Of a stretch of DNA of 64,000 bases, positions 11,586 through 21,755 are shown one piece after another. Below the pieces are notes generated by a model, which worked only from the letters and a program-made list of their open reading frames with translations, did not search any database and was not told where the DNA came from. The translations under genes were made by a program, and so were the position numbers. Every line of letters begins with the position of its first letter. Position 1 is the first letter of the stretch. The stretch comes from Haliangium sp050303215 (lineage in GTDB: Bacteria > Myxococcota_A > Polyangia > Haliangiales > Haliangiaceae), in NCBI RefSeq assembly GCF_050303215.1, contig NZ_JBNLBH010000063.1:32918-96917 (forward strand), written 5' to 3'.

Positions 11586-12599
11586 ATGAGCGCCCCCAAG
11601 ATCTGCTTCGATCGACTGGTACCGCATGATTGTCACCGGCCCCTGCGCAGCGTCATGGGCGCGGGCGGACGCGTCCGTGCCATCAGCCCCAAGAAACAGT
11701 GGGTCAACGGCAGCACCCTGAAGATCCGCTTCCTGAGCGGGACCAAGGCCCAGCAGGACATGGTGCGCGAGTTCGCGCCCGAATGGACCAAGCACGCCAA
11801 CCTGCACTTCGAGTTCACTGACGATCCCCGCGCTCAGATCCGGGTATCCTTCGACGCCAACGACGGCGCGTGGTCGTACGTCGGCACCGACAACGAGCAG
11901 ATTCCGGTGCACGCCGCCACCCTCAACCTAGGCTGGCAGGACCGGGGTGTGATCCTGCACGAGTTCGGCCACATGATCGGCCTGGCGCACGAGCACCAGA
12001 GCCCCATGGGCGGCATCGAGTGGAACGAGGAGGCCGTGATCCGCGACTTGAAGGGGCCGCCCAACTACTGGGACGAGGCCACCATCCGCCACAACGTGCT
12101 CGACAAGTACACCATCGACCAGATCAACGGCACCGATTTCGACCCCGACTCGATCATGCTGTACGCGTTCCCGGCCAGTTGGACCAAGAACATGCAGGGG
12201 ACCAAGGAGAACTCGGTGCTGTCCGATCTGGACAAGGCCTTCGTCGCCGGCGAGCAGATGTACCCCGGCCGCAACCCGCCCGAGGAGCGCGCCGTGGAGC
12301 TGCCGGTGCAGACCGCCACCGAAGCCGAGATTTCGGCCGGCGGTGAAGAGGACCTGTTCCGGTTCGAGGTCACCCGCGGCGGCGAGCACTTGATCGAGAC
12401 CTACGGCTCGACCGACGTGGTCATGTCACTGTTCGGCCCCGACGAGCCCACCCGCCTCATCGCCACCGACGACGACAGCGGAAGCAGCCGCAACGCCCGC
12501 ATCCAGCGCGCCCTGCAGCCCGGCGTGTACTACGTGACCGTGCGCCACTATCACCCCAAGCGCACCGGCGCGTACCGGATCCAGGTGCTGGGGCGATAG
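11586..12599 (+). CDS. astacin-like zinc metalloprotease with C-terminal pre-peptidase-type domain
   Basis: The product has 337 residues. The extended zinc signature H125-E-F-G-H129-M-I-G-L-A-H135-E is the metzincin/astacin HExxHxxGxxHE motif. The Met-turn is SIMLY (residues 189-193), with Met191 and Tyr193 at the expected distance. Residues about 250-337 form a beta domain like bacterial PPC domains (EEDLFRFEVTRGGEHLI to GAYRIQVLG), with an acidic DDDSG turn. The ATG at 11586 follows a perfect AAGGAG site. No signal peptide is visible from this start, which is odd for a secreted-type protease; export by another route or intracellular action are both possible. It is convergent with the sigma factor gene, 15 bases apart. 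Confidence 0.88.
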   Translation: MSAPKICFDRLVPHDCHRPLRSVMGAGGRVRAISPKKQWVNGSTLKIRFLSGTKAQQDMVREFAPEWTKHANLHFEFTDDPRAQIRVSFDANDGAWSYVGTDNEQIPVHAATLNLGWQDRGVILHEFGHMIGLAHEHQSPMGGIEWNEEAVIRDLKGPPNYWDEATIRHNVLDKYTIDQINGTDFDPDSIMLYAFPASWTKNMQGTKENSVLSDLDKAFVAGEQMYPGRNPPEERAVELPVQTATEAEISAGGEEDLFRFEVTRGGEHLIETYGSTDVVMSLFGPDEPTRLIATDDDSGSSRNARIQRALQPGVYYVTVRHYHPKRTGAYRIQVLGR

Positions 12600-12614
12600 C
12601 GTCCCGGCAGCCAC

Positions 12615-13244
12615 TCAGGGCTCGGAGGTGTCGTGGCGGGCCCGCATGGCGCTGGCCCAGGCGTCCAAGTCTTCGATGCTGGTCCGGACCGGTGCGGGCT
12701 CGTTGGCCAGCGCTTCCAGGCGCTCGCGCAGCACCTGGCGGGCGCGGTACAGCCGGGTCCGGACCGTGGCCGGGGCCACGTCCAGGACCTCGGCCAGCTC
12801 GGCGTTGCCCATGCCCTCCCAGTAAAACAGCTCGAGCAGCACCTGCAAATCCACCGGCAAGGTCCGCAGCGCCGCCAACAGCCGCTCGTGGGTCTGGTTC
12901 TTGGCCATCTGCGAGCGCACCGAGTGGCCGAGATCCTCGATCGAGGTGACGCCGAAGTCCAGCCGCTCGCCGTCGCGCCGGCGCCGGCGCAGGTACCGGT
13001 ACAGCTCGTGACGAGCGACCGTGAACAGATAGGTGCGGAAGCTCGACTGGCCCCGGAACTGGTCACGGCTGCGCACGCAGGCCAGGAAGGTGGACTGCAC
13101 CAGCTCGTCGATGTCGCCGTGGACCTTGTTGTCGAAGAAGCGATAGATGCTGTCGAAGTGGCGCTGGAACAGCTCGTTGCCGGCGCGTTGATCACCGCTC
13201 CGCCACTGTTCGAGGAGATCGAGGTCGCTGTCCATCCCCGGCAT
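12615..13244 (-). CDS. ECF-type RNA polymerase sigma factor
   Basis: The product has 209 residues. Region 2 is recognisable in FFDNKVHGDIDELVQSTFL through FRTYLFTVARHELYRYLRR (about residues 36-85), and region 4 in LPVDLQVLLELFYWEGMGN through ATVRTRLYRARQVL (about 128-175). A strongly basic RRRRRD follows region 2.4. The C-terminal extension (about 180-209) is acidic and variable. No anti-sigma gene is adjacent downstream. It lies 63 bases behind the copy A gene in the same direction and may be cotranscribed with it. Confidence 0.93.
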   Translation of the reverse strand: MPGMDSDLDLLEQWRSGDQRAGNELFQRHFDSIYRFFDNKVHGDIDELVQSTFLACVRSRDQFRGQSSFRTYLFTVARHELYRYLRRRRRDGERLDFGVTSIEDLGHSVRSQMAKNQTHERLLAALRTLPVDLQVLLELFYWEGMGNAELAEVLDVAPATVRTRLYRARQVLRERLEALANEPAPVRTSIEDLDAWASAMRARHDTSEP

Positions 13245-13307
13245 TCTACGACCTGGACGGCGCGCTGTCTCGGCCCGCTGTCAGGCGCTCATGCCGGCGC
13301 TGGGCGC

Positions 13308-14054
13308 TCACGCCTCGGGCATGTCGCCGAGGAAGCGGGCCACCACCGCGGCGTGATCGAGCAGGTCGAGCTCGGACTCGCCCGGGAAGCCGATGCGGGG
13401 CCGGCGCTGGCGCAGCCGCCGCGGCCCCGAGCCGCCGCGGGGATCGTCGTCATCGGTGTCCTCCGCCTCGGGCTCGGCGCGGCCGCCGGCGCCGCCTGGG
13501 TCTGCGCTTCGATGGGGCTCGGGGCGTCGCCGCGAGCCCGCGCGCGCGGCCGTGGCCGACTCGTCGCCGGTGTCCACCGCGCGGTCGTGGTCGGGCACCA
13601 CCGCGAGGGTGAGCTCGGGCCCGGCGAGGGGCCGCTCCGGCGTACTCGTGGCCCTGGCCGCGCCGGAACCGCCATCCGGCTCCGCGACCGGCCCGGCCAG
13701 ATCTCGCTCGACCGGCTGAGGCGCGCGCATGCGCGCGAGCTGCTCGTGCACGTGGACCAGCAGATCATCACACGCCCCCAGCACGTCCTGCACCGACTCC
13801 GCCGTGGCCGTGATGTACGCGTGCAGCCGGCCGATCGCGGCGCTCTGCTCGATGTCGTCGACAGTGAGCTCGCGGCGCGGGATGGTGTGGGGCAGCCGTG
13901 GCACATAGGGAATCTGCTCGAACGCGGTGTCGGCGGCGTGACTCATGGCCTCGGCGTTTGCAGCCCGCCGCCGGAGCGCTTCGATGCGGCCCACGACGTC
14001 AAAGAACAGCTTGCGGAGCTGCTCCGCTCTCGTATCGTCACGCTTGGTAGACAC
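13308..14054 (-). CDS. unknown protein, copy A of a two-member family in this window
   Basis: The product has 248 residues and no recognised domain. The N-terminal 110 residues are helical and match copy B (21756-22583): IEALRR versus IEDLRR, EAMSHAADTAFEQIPYVP versus EAMAYGAEDTLSRLPYLP, and RLHAYITATAESVQDVLGAC followed by DDLLVH versus RMHTYVTATAASLRQLMSAC followed by DDLIVH. The centre is a disordered Arg/Glu/Asp/Pro-rich linker; the last 25 residues (LDLLDHAAVVARFLGDMPEA) may be a short helix. Start is GTG at 14052-14054, with GAAAGG 10 bases upstream, the same position as in copy B. A hairpin shared with copy B is in the leader. It precedes the ECF sigma gene, so a link to that regulon is possible. 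Confidence 0.72.
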   Translation of the reverse strand: MSTKRDDTRAEQLRKLFFDVVGRIEALRRRAANAEAMSHAADTAFEQIPYVPRLPHTIPRRELTVDDIEQSAAIGRLHAYITATAESVQDVLGACDDLLVHVHEQLARMRAPQPVERDLAGPVAEPDGGSGAARATSTPERPLAGPELTLAVVPDHDRAVDTGDESATAARAGSRRRPEPHRSADPGGAGGRAEPEAEDTDDDDPRGGSGPRRLRQRRPRIGFPGESELDLLDHAAVVARFLGDMPEA

Positions 14055-14071
14055 TCACTACCGTCCTTTCA

Positions 14072-14103
14072 GGCCGGGGCGCTGGTTTCGCGGCGTCCCG
14101 GCC
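14072..14103. promoter_or_regulatory. leader hairpin of copy A (shared with copy B)
   Basis: GGCCGGGGCGCTG (14072-14084) can pair with CGGCGTCCCGGCC (14091-14103) across a 6-base loop. There are two departures from perfect pairing, both of which become G-U pairs in a plus-sense RNA but A-C mismatches in minus-sense RNA. The left arm is identical to that of the hairpin before copy B (22608-22640), and in both cases the GAAAGG ribosome site of the minus-strand gene follows it. Confidence 0.6.
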
Positions 14104-14163
14104 CATCTGTCTGGAGGTCGTTCGCGGCCGTCGAAGGACGCCAGCAGTTCGGTCCTCCACCGA

Positions 14164-14179
14164 CCAACCTATTGGTTGG
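14164..14179. promoter_or_regulatory. small dyad, possible operator
   Basis: CCAACC and GGTTGG flank a TATT centre, giving a perfect 6-bp inverted repeat in the middle of the divergent intergenic region. A TetR-type operator is a reasonable reading, but no cognate regulator gene is adjacent. Confidence 0.35.
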
Positions 14180-14297
14180 GGTCGATTCTCGGGACGAACT
14201 CGGCGAGTGTCAAGTGCAATCGACACCTGACAACGAAGTTGGGGATACGCGTCGTCGCCGCGCGGCCGCCGCGCGGCCCTCGGATCGGGCGCTCGTG

Positions 14298-14348
14298 CCG
14301 CCGCAGACGGGCCCCCGGCTGTGCTAGGCTGGCGCCCGTCTGCGGCGG
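14298..14348 (+). promoter_or_regulatory. 15-bp perfect inverted repeat in the leader of the polyamine operon
   Basis: CCGCCGCAGACGGGC (14298-14312) is exactly complementary in reverse to 14334-14348, with a 21-base loop. The loop contains TGCTAGGCT, which resembles a myxobacterial -10 region. The structure ends 69 bases before the dehydrogenase ATG. It could be an operator over the promoter, or a leader RNA hairpin that controls the operon in response to polyamines. There is no T-run, so it is not a standard terminator. Confidence 0.5.
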
Positions 14349-14417
14349 GCGCCGCGGGCGGCCGGCACGGCCGGCGAGCGAACGACAAGCGATCCAGCAC
14401 GCGGGAGACGAAACGAC

Positions 14418-15608
<1,191 letters not shown>

Positions 15609-15642
15609 GCGGCGCCGCGCGCCGAGGAGTATTTGTCGGCAT

Positions 15643-16833
<1,191 letters not shown>

Positions 16834-17070
16834 CCAGAAGCCCGATTCATCTCCACCAGCGGCGTTGCTCGTCGGTCGAATACTTGTGAGTATTCTCCGC
16901 TCCTCGCGCCTTGCTGGTGGAGCGACTCGGGCTTCTGGTGCTCGGCGGAGCTCGCCGGCGGCGTTGCTCGTCGGTCGAATACTTGTGAGTATTCTCCGCT
17001 CCTCGCGCCTTGCAGGTGGAGCGACTCGGGCTTCTGGTGCTCGGCGGAGCTCGCCGGCGGCGTTGCTGGT
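16834..17070. repeat. 99-bp tandem repeat with internal stem-loops between convergent genes
   Basis: Units start at 16861 and 16960, and a third partial unit at 17059 runs into the sulfatase stop, so the period is 99 bp with about 2.1 copies. The two full copies differ by about one base. Each contains the palindrome AATACT-TGTG-AGTATT (16879-16894 and 16978-16993). In addition, 16834-16860 is largely complementary to the end of the first unit (arms CCAGAAGCCCGA and CCACCAGC against GCTGGTGG and TCGGGCTTCTGG), so a long hairpin can form right after nspC. A bidirectional terminator that has been duplicated is the simplest reading. Confidence 0.75.
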
Positions 17071-18564
17071 TCAGCGGACCTCGTCGGGGTGGCGGGCGGC
17101 CATGAGCGCGGCCCAGTGGCCGCGGCCGGTGGCCTGCAGGCGCTCGATGTAGCCGGGCAGCTCGCCTCGGGTGTGCTTGGGGCCGCCCTCGTGCAAGACG
17201 TTCCACATCGGGTCGGCGGGGTGGGTGGCCGTGCGCATCATGTCGCCGTTCCACTGGTCGAGGTAGGACAGGGCGGTGCGGACCTCGGTGGGGCGATCGT
17301 CGGCCAGGTTGCGCTGCTGGTGGGGGTCTTGGCGCACGTCGAAGAGCATGGTCTCTTCGAAGGGGTGGTGGCCGTCGTGGTAGGTGCGGATGCAGACGTA
17401 GTGCTTGTTCTCATGGCTGAAGCGCACGGCCCGCTGGCAGGTCCACGCGGCCTGGGACATGACCAGCCAGGCCCGGCCTTCGTCGATGCCGTGCTCGAGG
17501 GCGGCGGCGAAGCTGTTACCATCCCAGTTCGGCGGCACCTGGCCGCCGGCGAGCTCGATCACGGTGGCGCCGGCGTCGACCTGATAGTGCAGGGCCGCCA
17601 GCGCCTGGCCGGCCTGGTCGTCGGTGATGCCGGGCCAGCGCATGATCCAGGGCACGCGGGTGGTGGGGTGGTCGGCGGTCTGGTGGTCGCCGTAGATGTT
17701 GAGCTCGCCCAGGTTCTCGCCGTGGTCGGCGCTGACGATGACGGCGGTGTCGCCGGCGACGCCCAAGGAGTCGAGCTGGTCGAGCAGCGCGCCGACGGTC
17801 TTGTCGGCGTACAGGACCCCGGTGTCGTAGCCGTCGAAGACCATGCGGACTTTGGCCATCGAGTCGATGACGAGGGGCTGGCGGGGGTAGTCCCAGGCGA
17901 TGTGCGGTGGCGGCACGTCGCTGTAGCCGATGACCTCGTGGGCGGAGTGGGGGCCGCAGCCCTGGAAGTGACCGGCGCGCACGTCCTCGGTGAGCCAGGC
18001 GGGCAGCGGATGGTCGGCGAAGGGCTCGCCGAACTCGGCCGGGGCGCGGTAGGGCATGTGGGGGTCCCACAGGTTGACGTGCAGGAACCAGTTGTCCCGG
18101 TCGCCGTTCTTGGACAGCCAGTCGACGGCGATGGGCTCGATCTCGTGGGCGCTCTCCAGGCCGCGCCGGCCGGGGTTGTACATCTCGCTGAAGCCGGCGT
18201 AGAAGTGCCACGCGGCGTGGCGCTCGGCGAAGGGGCTGATGGTCACGGTGTGAAAGCCGGCGTCGCGCAGGGCGCGCATCCAACTCGTTCGACCCAGGGC
18301 GGAGCCGAAGCCGCGCCCGGGGCCCTCGATGAACATGTCGGCGTTGGCGCCGCCGTGGTTGATCACGCCGGTGTGGACGCCGAAGCGGCCGCTGAATAGG
18401 GCCGTGCGGCTGGGTAGGCAGGGGGCGTCCGAGATGTAGACGTTGTCGAAGCGGACGCCCGCGGCCGCGATGCGATCGATGTTGGGGCTGGTGGGCCGAT
18501 GGTAACCGTGACAGCCGAGGTGGTCGGCGCGCAGGCAGTCGATGTCGATGTACAGGATGCGCAT
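17071..18564 (-). CDS. sulfatase (formylglycine-dependent arylsulfatase family)
   Basis: The product has 497 residues. The N-terminal metal motif YIDIDCLRADHLGCHGY and the maturation motif C49-L-P-S-R53 (CxPSR) identify a type I sulfatase whose Cys49 is converted to formylglycine. DPHMPY and VSADHGENLGE supply further active-site residues. No signal peptide is present, so it appears cytoplasmic. ATG at 18562-18564 is chosen because the domain begins at residue 3; the reading frame is open far upstream but that extension is antisense to the 719-residue gene. Substrate is unknown. It is divergent from the unknown gene (216-bp gap). Confidence 0.92.
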   Translation of the reverse strand: MRILYIDIDCLRADHLGCHGYHRPTSPNIDRIAAAGVRFDNVYISDAPCLPSRTALFSGRFGVHTGVINHGGANADMFIEGPGRGFGSALGRTSWMRALRDAGFHTVTISPFAERHAAWHFYAGFSEMYNPGRRGLESAHEIEPIAVDWLSKNGDRDNWFLHVNLWDPHMPYRAPAEFGEPFADHPLPAWLTEDVRAGHFQGCGPHSAHEVIGYSDVPPPHIAWDYPRQPLVIDSMAKVRMVFDGYDTGVLYADKTVGALLDQLDSLGVAGDTAVIVSADHGENLGELNIYGDHQTADHPTTRVPWIMRWPGITDDQAGQALAALHYQVDAGATVIELAGGQVPPNWDGNSFAAALEHGIDEGRAWLVMSQAAWTCQRAVRFSHENKHYVCIRTYHDGHHPFEETMLFDVRQDPHQQRNLADDRPTEVRTALSYLDQWNGDMMRTATHPADPMWNVLHEGGPKHTRGELPGYIERLQATGRGHWAALMAARHPDEVR

Positions 18565-18780
18565 GGCCGGCGGAGCATACAGCATGCCGGCCGGGGACGG
18601 CCGTCTCGGGTTGGCGCACCGGCGGGCGGTCGCGGTGGCGGTGGGGTGGCCGAGCTTCGGTTGCGCCGGGCCGGGCGTGGTCTGCTCGCGCCAAGGCGCG
18701 CCGGCCGAGCCCACGCCGCCTGGCGTCGGCGGGTCAGAAACTTGACCAGATCTGCTACCCATGGCCAATCTGAGCTCGGC

Positions 18781-20940
18781 ATGGCCAAGCTCAAGACCGA
18801 AGAGCTGCTCGACGGATACGAGCATGGCCACGAGCCGTCCCTGCGCGACGCCCTCACCGCGATCGTCGCGGATCTCAAGAGCCTGCACCAGGTCGTGGCC
18901 AACCAGGGCCTCGATCTGAGCAAGCAGATCGAGGACACCACCCGCAGGGTGGGCACCGTGCTCGAGCTGTCGGGCAAGCGCAAGCCGTCCAAGAAGAGGA
19001 TCAAGGACGGCGCCATCGTGCTGCGGCAGCGCTCGATTCGGAAGCAGATCGAGGACAGCCAGCAGGCGCTGCGGGAGCTGTTCACGGCCGTGCAGTCGAC
19101 GATCTCGCGCTCCATCGACACCGACAAGCTCGCCAAGGCCGAGATCGACGCCGCGTGGAGCTACCTCAAGGCCGTGCTCGACATCGCCATCATCACCACC
19201 GCGTCGGCCCTGGGCGGCCCCGCGGCCGGGCTCATCGCCAGCGGCATCCTCAAGGCCAGCCCCACCCAACTGGCCTCGGGCATCTTCAGCAACACGGTGA
19301 TCGGGCCCACCGAGCTGCAGGGCACCGACGGGGGCTCGTACTACAGCCTGGACGTGATCCCCAAGGGGATGAGCGCGTCCGAAAACGCGCTGTTTCGGAT
19401 CCACTCCTCGGTCGACCAGGTCGGCTCGTTGCTCGCCGGCGCGCTGGGGACCGACGTGGACAACGAGGTCTCGGTAGAGCTGCCCGAGGCGCTCGGTAAC
19501 GCTCTCGCGGCTACGCAGAAAGTGTCCGAAATCCTGCGGCGCGCGGCCAAGCAGGGCGAGTACCTGATGGCGACCTACGTGGCCGCTCACCTGACGGTGC
19601 CCAACCTGTACGACCCGCTGTTCAAGTACTTTTACATCTCCAAGCTGCTGGGCAAGGAGGACCTCGCGGGCTTCGTGGGCAAGACCTCGACGCTGACGAG
19701 TCGGTACAAGGAGACCAAGAGCAAGGTCCTCAAGGCCCGGCTGTCGGGGGGGAAGTACACGGTGGTCGACGCTACTTTCGGGGCCTACCCGTCCAGCTAC
19801 AACCCGCATCAGGTGGCGACGCTGCGCGCCCACATGGCTGGGTACATCAAGCACATCGAGGCCGTGCACCAGCGCACGATCCTGCTGTCGCGGAGCGTCA
19901 CCGATGGGCTCACTCGGTCGTCCAAGACCGATCTCCTCCACCGCACCGAGGCCGGCAGCAACCTGCTGAAGTCGTACTTTCGGCAGAAGAAGGTGTGGGA
20001 CGATCTGCCCCGGGGTTTGGCCCCGCTGGTCGCGACGATGCGGCGGCCGTTCGCCGAGCACGAGAGCATCTTCGACACGCGCTCGAATCCGTTGCGGGTG
20101 TCGAAGCACGTGGAGCGGCGTAAGTCGGAGACGTCGCGAGGCATGGATCGAAAGCGGTTGCTGCTGTCCTGGTTCATCGTGCACCGGGTGTTCGAGCTGC
20201 ACGTGGGCCACCCGATCCCGGCGCTGATGCCGCCGGCTACGGAGACTCAGCTCGAAGCCTTCGCCGAGGCGGTGGCCGAGATTCTGGATCTGTGTACGCT
20301 GCTGAGCAGCCTGTACGGTCACGATGAGCCGCTGGAGAGCGGGACCGAGGGGCAGGTGCGCAATCACTTGCTGTTCTGCGCGCTGGTGGTCACGCCTACG
20401 GTGCTCGACTTGACCAAGTTCGAACTCAAGAAGGGGACGGTCGGAGACCTCATCAGTAAGCGCTTCCAAGCCCGCGCAGTGGCGTCCGCGCGGCTGTCGT
20501 TCGAGCGTGGGTATCTGCCCGATCCATGGCAGCGAGCGCGACGGCGGGCGTTCCTGTCGCAGTTCGAGCACTTCGCGACCAAATACGGGCGCAAGCCGGT
20601 CGAGACGAGGGCGTTTCGGCGCCGTACAGAGCCGTTCAAGAAGAAGATCAAGCCAAAGCCCAAGCCAAAGCCCAAACGATCGGTGTTGACGGTGCCACGG
20701 CGGTCCAAGCGGTTGGTGCCAACGTATAAGGTCGGAGACAAGGTCCGGATCGATTATCACCTGCACTTCGACGTGGTCGGTGAGGTGACCAAGGTGGCCA
20801 ATGGGCTGGTGACCATCAGGGTCATTCATTGTTACGAGTCGGGCACCACCATCAAGTCCACCCACCGCGACACCCGGGAGGTGATGAACGACGTGATGAG
20901 CTTCAAGCCCGAGCAGTTCCTCGGCCACGAGCCGAGCTGA
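18781..20940 (+). CDS. 719-residue protein of unknown function
   Basis: No family is recognised. Residues 1-130 are helical and charged with coiled-coil character (SLHQVVANQGLDLSKQIED, IRKQIEDSQQALRELF). Residues 131-158 are a Gly/Ala-rich hydrophobic segment (LDIAIITTASALGGPAAG) that could insert in a membrane. A long mixed region follows. Around residue 625-640 there is a Lys/Pro linker (KKKIKPKPKPKPK), and residues 648-719 look like an SH3/KOW-type small beta domain (YKVGDKVRIDYHLHFDVVGE). The ATG at 18781 begins the charged helix; an open frame upstream to 18499 lacks support. Codons are less GC-ended than in neighbours, suggesting transfer. The overall plan (helix, hydrophobic hairpin, cationic tail) recalls delivered effectors, but that is speculation. 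Confidence 0.72.
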   Translation: MAKLKTEELLDGYEHGHEPSLRDALTAIVADLKSLHQVVANQGLDLSKQIEDTTRRVGTVLELSGKRKPSKKRIKDGAIVLRQRSIRKQIEDSQQALRELFTAVQSTISRSIDTDKLAKAEIDAAWSYLKAVLDIAIITTASALGGPAAGLIASGILKASPTQLASGIFSNTVIGPTELQGTDGGSYYSLDVIPKGMSASENALFRIHSSVDQVGSLLAGALGTDVDNEVSVELPEALGNALAATQKVSEILRRAAKQGEYLMATYVAAHLTVPNLYDPLFKYFYISKLLGKEDLAGFVGKTSTLTSRYKETKSKVLKARLSGGKYTVVDATFGAYPSSYNPHQVATLRAHMAGYIKHIEAVHQRTILLSRSVTDGLTRSSKTDLLHRTEAGSNLLKSYFRQKKVWDDLPRGLAPLVATMRRPFAEHESIFDTRSNPLRVSKHVERRKSETSRGMDRKRLLLSWFIVHRVFELHVGHPIPALMPPATETQLEAFAEAVAEILDLCTLLSSLYGHDEPLESGTEGQVRNHLLFCALVVTPTVLDLTKFELKKGTVGDLISKRFQARAVASARLSFERGYLPDPWQRARRRAFLSQFEHFATKYGRKPVETRAFRRRTEPFKKKIKPKPKPKPKRSVLTVPRRSKRLVPTYKVGDKVRIDYHLHFDVVGEVTKVANGLVTIRVIHCYESGTTIKSTHRDTREVMNDVMSFKPEQFLGHEPS

Positions 20941-21060
20941 GCTGGGCTGCCTCGACTGCTCGCGCTCACCGGGGAGGGGCCGGCCCGGCTAGGTCCACGG
21001 GTCCGCCGCTGGCCGTGCATGGGCCGGGGAGGGTGCTGGCCGGGTAGGGGCCGTCCCGGC

Positions 21061-21175
21061 CAGGTCCACGGGCCCGTCGGCGAACGGCTGCGTAAAGGCG
21101 CCTACGCTCGGCCTCCACTCAACGACTCCCTCCCCGTCACTGGTCGGCGCCGGTCTTGCCTCGACCGCTCGCTGG
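21061..21175 (+). repeat. dispersed repeat, left copy
   Basis: This copy matches the reverse complement of about 27070-27190 at high identity over roughly 60 bases, including CGGCGAACGGCT and CCTCCACTCAACGA, with weaker similarity on either side. Translated fragments of both copies contain GERLRK, so the repeat may descend from a coding sequence. It marks one edge of the 21-27 kb accessory segment. Confidence 0.6.
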
Positions 21176-21337
21176 CATCCGGTCAACCCGGCGCTCACTC
21201 CGCTCAGGGCTCAGGGCCGACGCTCGAGATAACCACGCCAGACCGGAGCACTCGCGGACGCCGCCGCCGTGCCCGTGGCCCCGTCCGTGCCTCTCTGCTC
21301 TATCTCCAAGCTGCCGTTCGCCCTCTGCGTCCCCGCC

Positions 21338-21726
21338 TTGCTCCCGGGTCGGATGGTCAACGAGTCGGTGGCAGACCGGGTTGCTCCCGGGTCGAAGGGT
21401 CAACGAGTCGGTGGCAGACCGCCTTGCTCCCGGGTCGGATGGCCAACGAGTCGGTGGCAGACCGGCTCGCTCCCGGGTCGGATGGCCAACGAGTCGGTGC
21501 CAGACCGACTCGCTCCCGGGTCGAAGGGTCAGCAAGTCGGTGGCAGACCGCCTTGCTCCCGGGTCGAACGGTCAACGAGTCGGTGGGGGACCGGCTTGCT
21601 CGGGGCCGTGATGGCGAGCAGGTCGGTCAGGGAGCGCTTGCAGGGTCGTCCGACCGGTGAGCAGGTCGGTCAGCGACCGATTGCAGAGCCGTTCGACCGC
21701 TCGGCAGGTCGGTGAGGGAGCGGTCG
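21338..21726. repeat. 43-bp tandem repeat array, about nine units
   Basis: CTCCCGGGTC-type unit starts are at 21341, 21384, 21427, 21470, 21513, 21556 and 21599, exactly 43 bases apart; two more diverged units start about 21641 and 21684. The core shared by most units is CAACGAGTCGGTGGCAGACC. The last three units drift to AGCAGGTCGGTCAG. Since 43 is not a multiple of three, a protein would change frame every unit, so the array is best read as non-coding. Between the third and fourth full units CGAGTCGGT and ACCGACTCG can pair around a 5-base loop. There are no spacers, so it is not a CRISPR. Confidence 0.85.
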
Positions 21727-21755
21727 TGCGGGCGTACCTGGGGCGCCGGCGTCGA

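Larger units (their letters stand above)
14055..14417. other. divergent control region between copy A and the polyamine operon
   Basis: This 363-bp stretch has no convincing gene. It holds the copy A leader hairpin (14072-14103), a short dyad CCAACC-TATT-GGTTGG (14164-14179) of the kind bound by TetR-like repressors, and a long perfect inverted repeat (14298-14348) close to the dehydrogenase gene. The two promoters must lie here facing away from each other. Confidence 0.6.
20941..21755. other. 815-bp non-genic stretch with dispersed and tandem repeats
   Basis: It begins directly after the 719-residue gene. 21061-21175 is one copy of a dispersed repeat whose inverted partner is at 27070-27190. 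21338-21726 is a 43-bp tandem array. Several overlapping open frames exist in both directions, but they are a by-product of the array and GC content: they have no ribosome sites and no consistent codon bias. Confidence 0.65.

Noticed and set aside
18565..20928. Long upstream extension of the sulfatase frame opposite the 719-residue gene
   Set aside because: The sulfatase domain starts at residue 3 from 18564; the extension is composition-driven antisense.
21019..21715. Three overlapping plus-strand open frames through the 43-bp array
   Set aside because: The period is not a multiple of three, all frames remain open by chance of the unit sequence, and no start site is supported.
21338..21726. 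Possible CRISPR array
   Set aside because: Units are contiguous without variable spacers and no cas genes are present.
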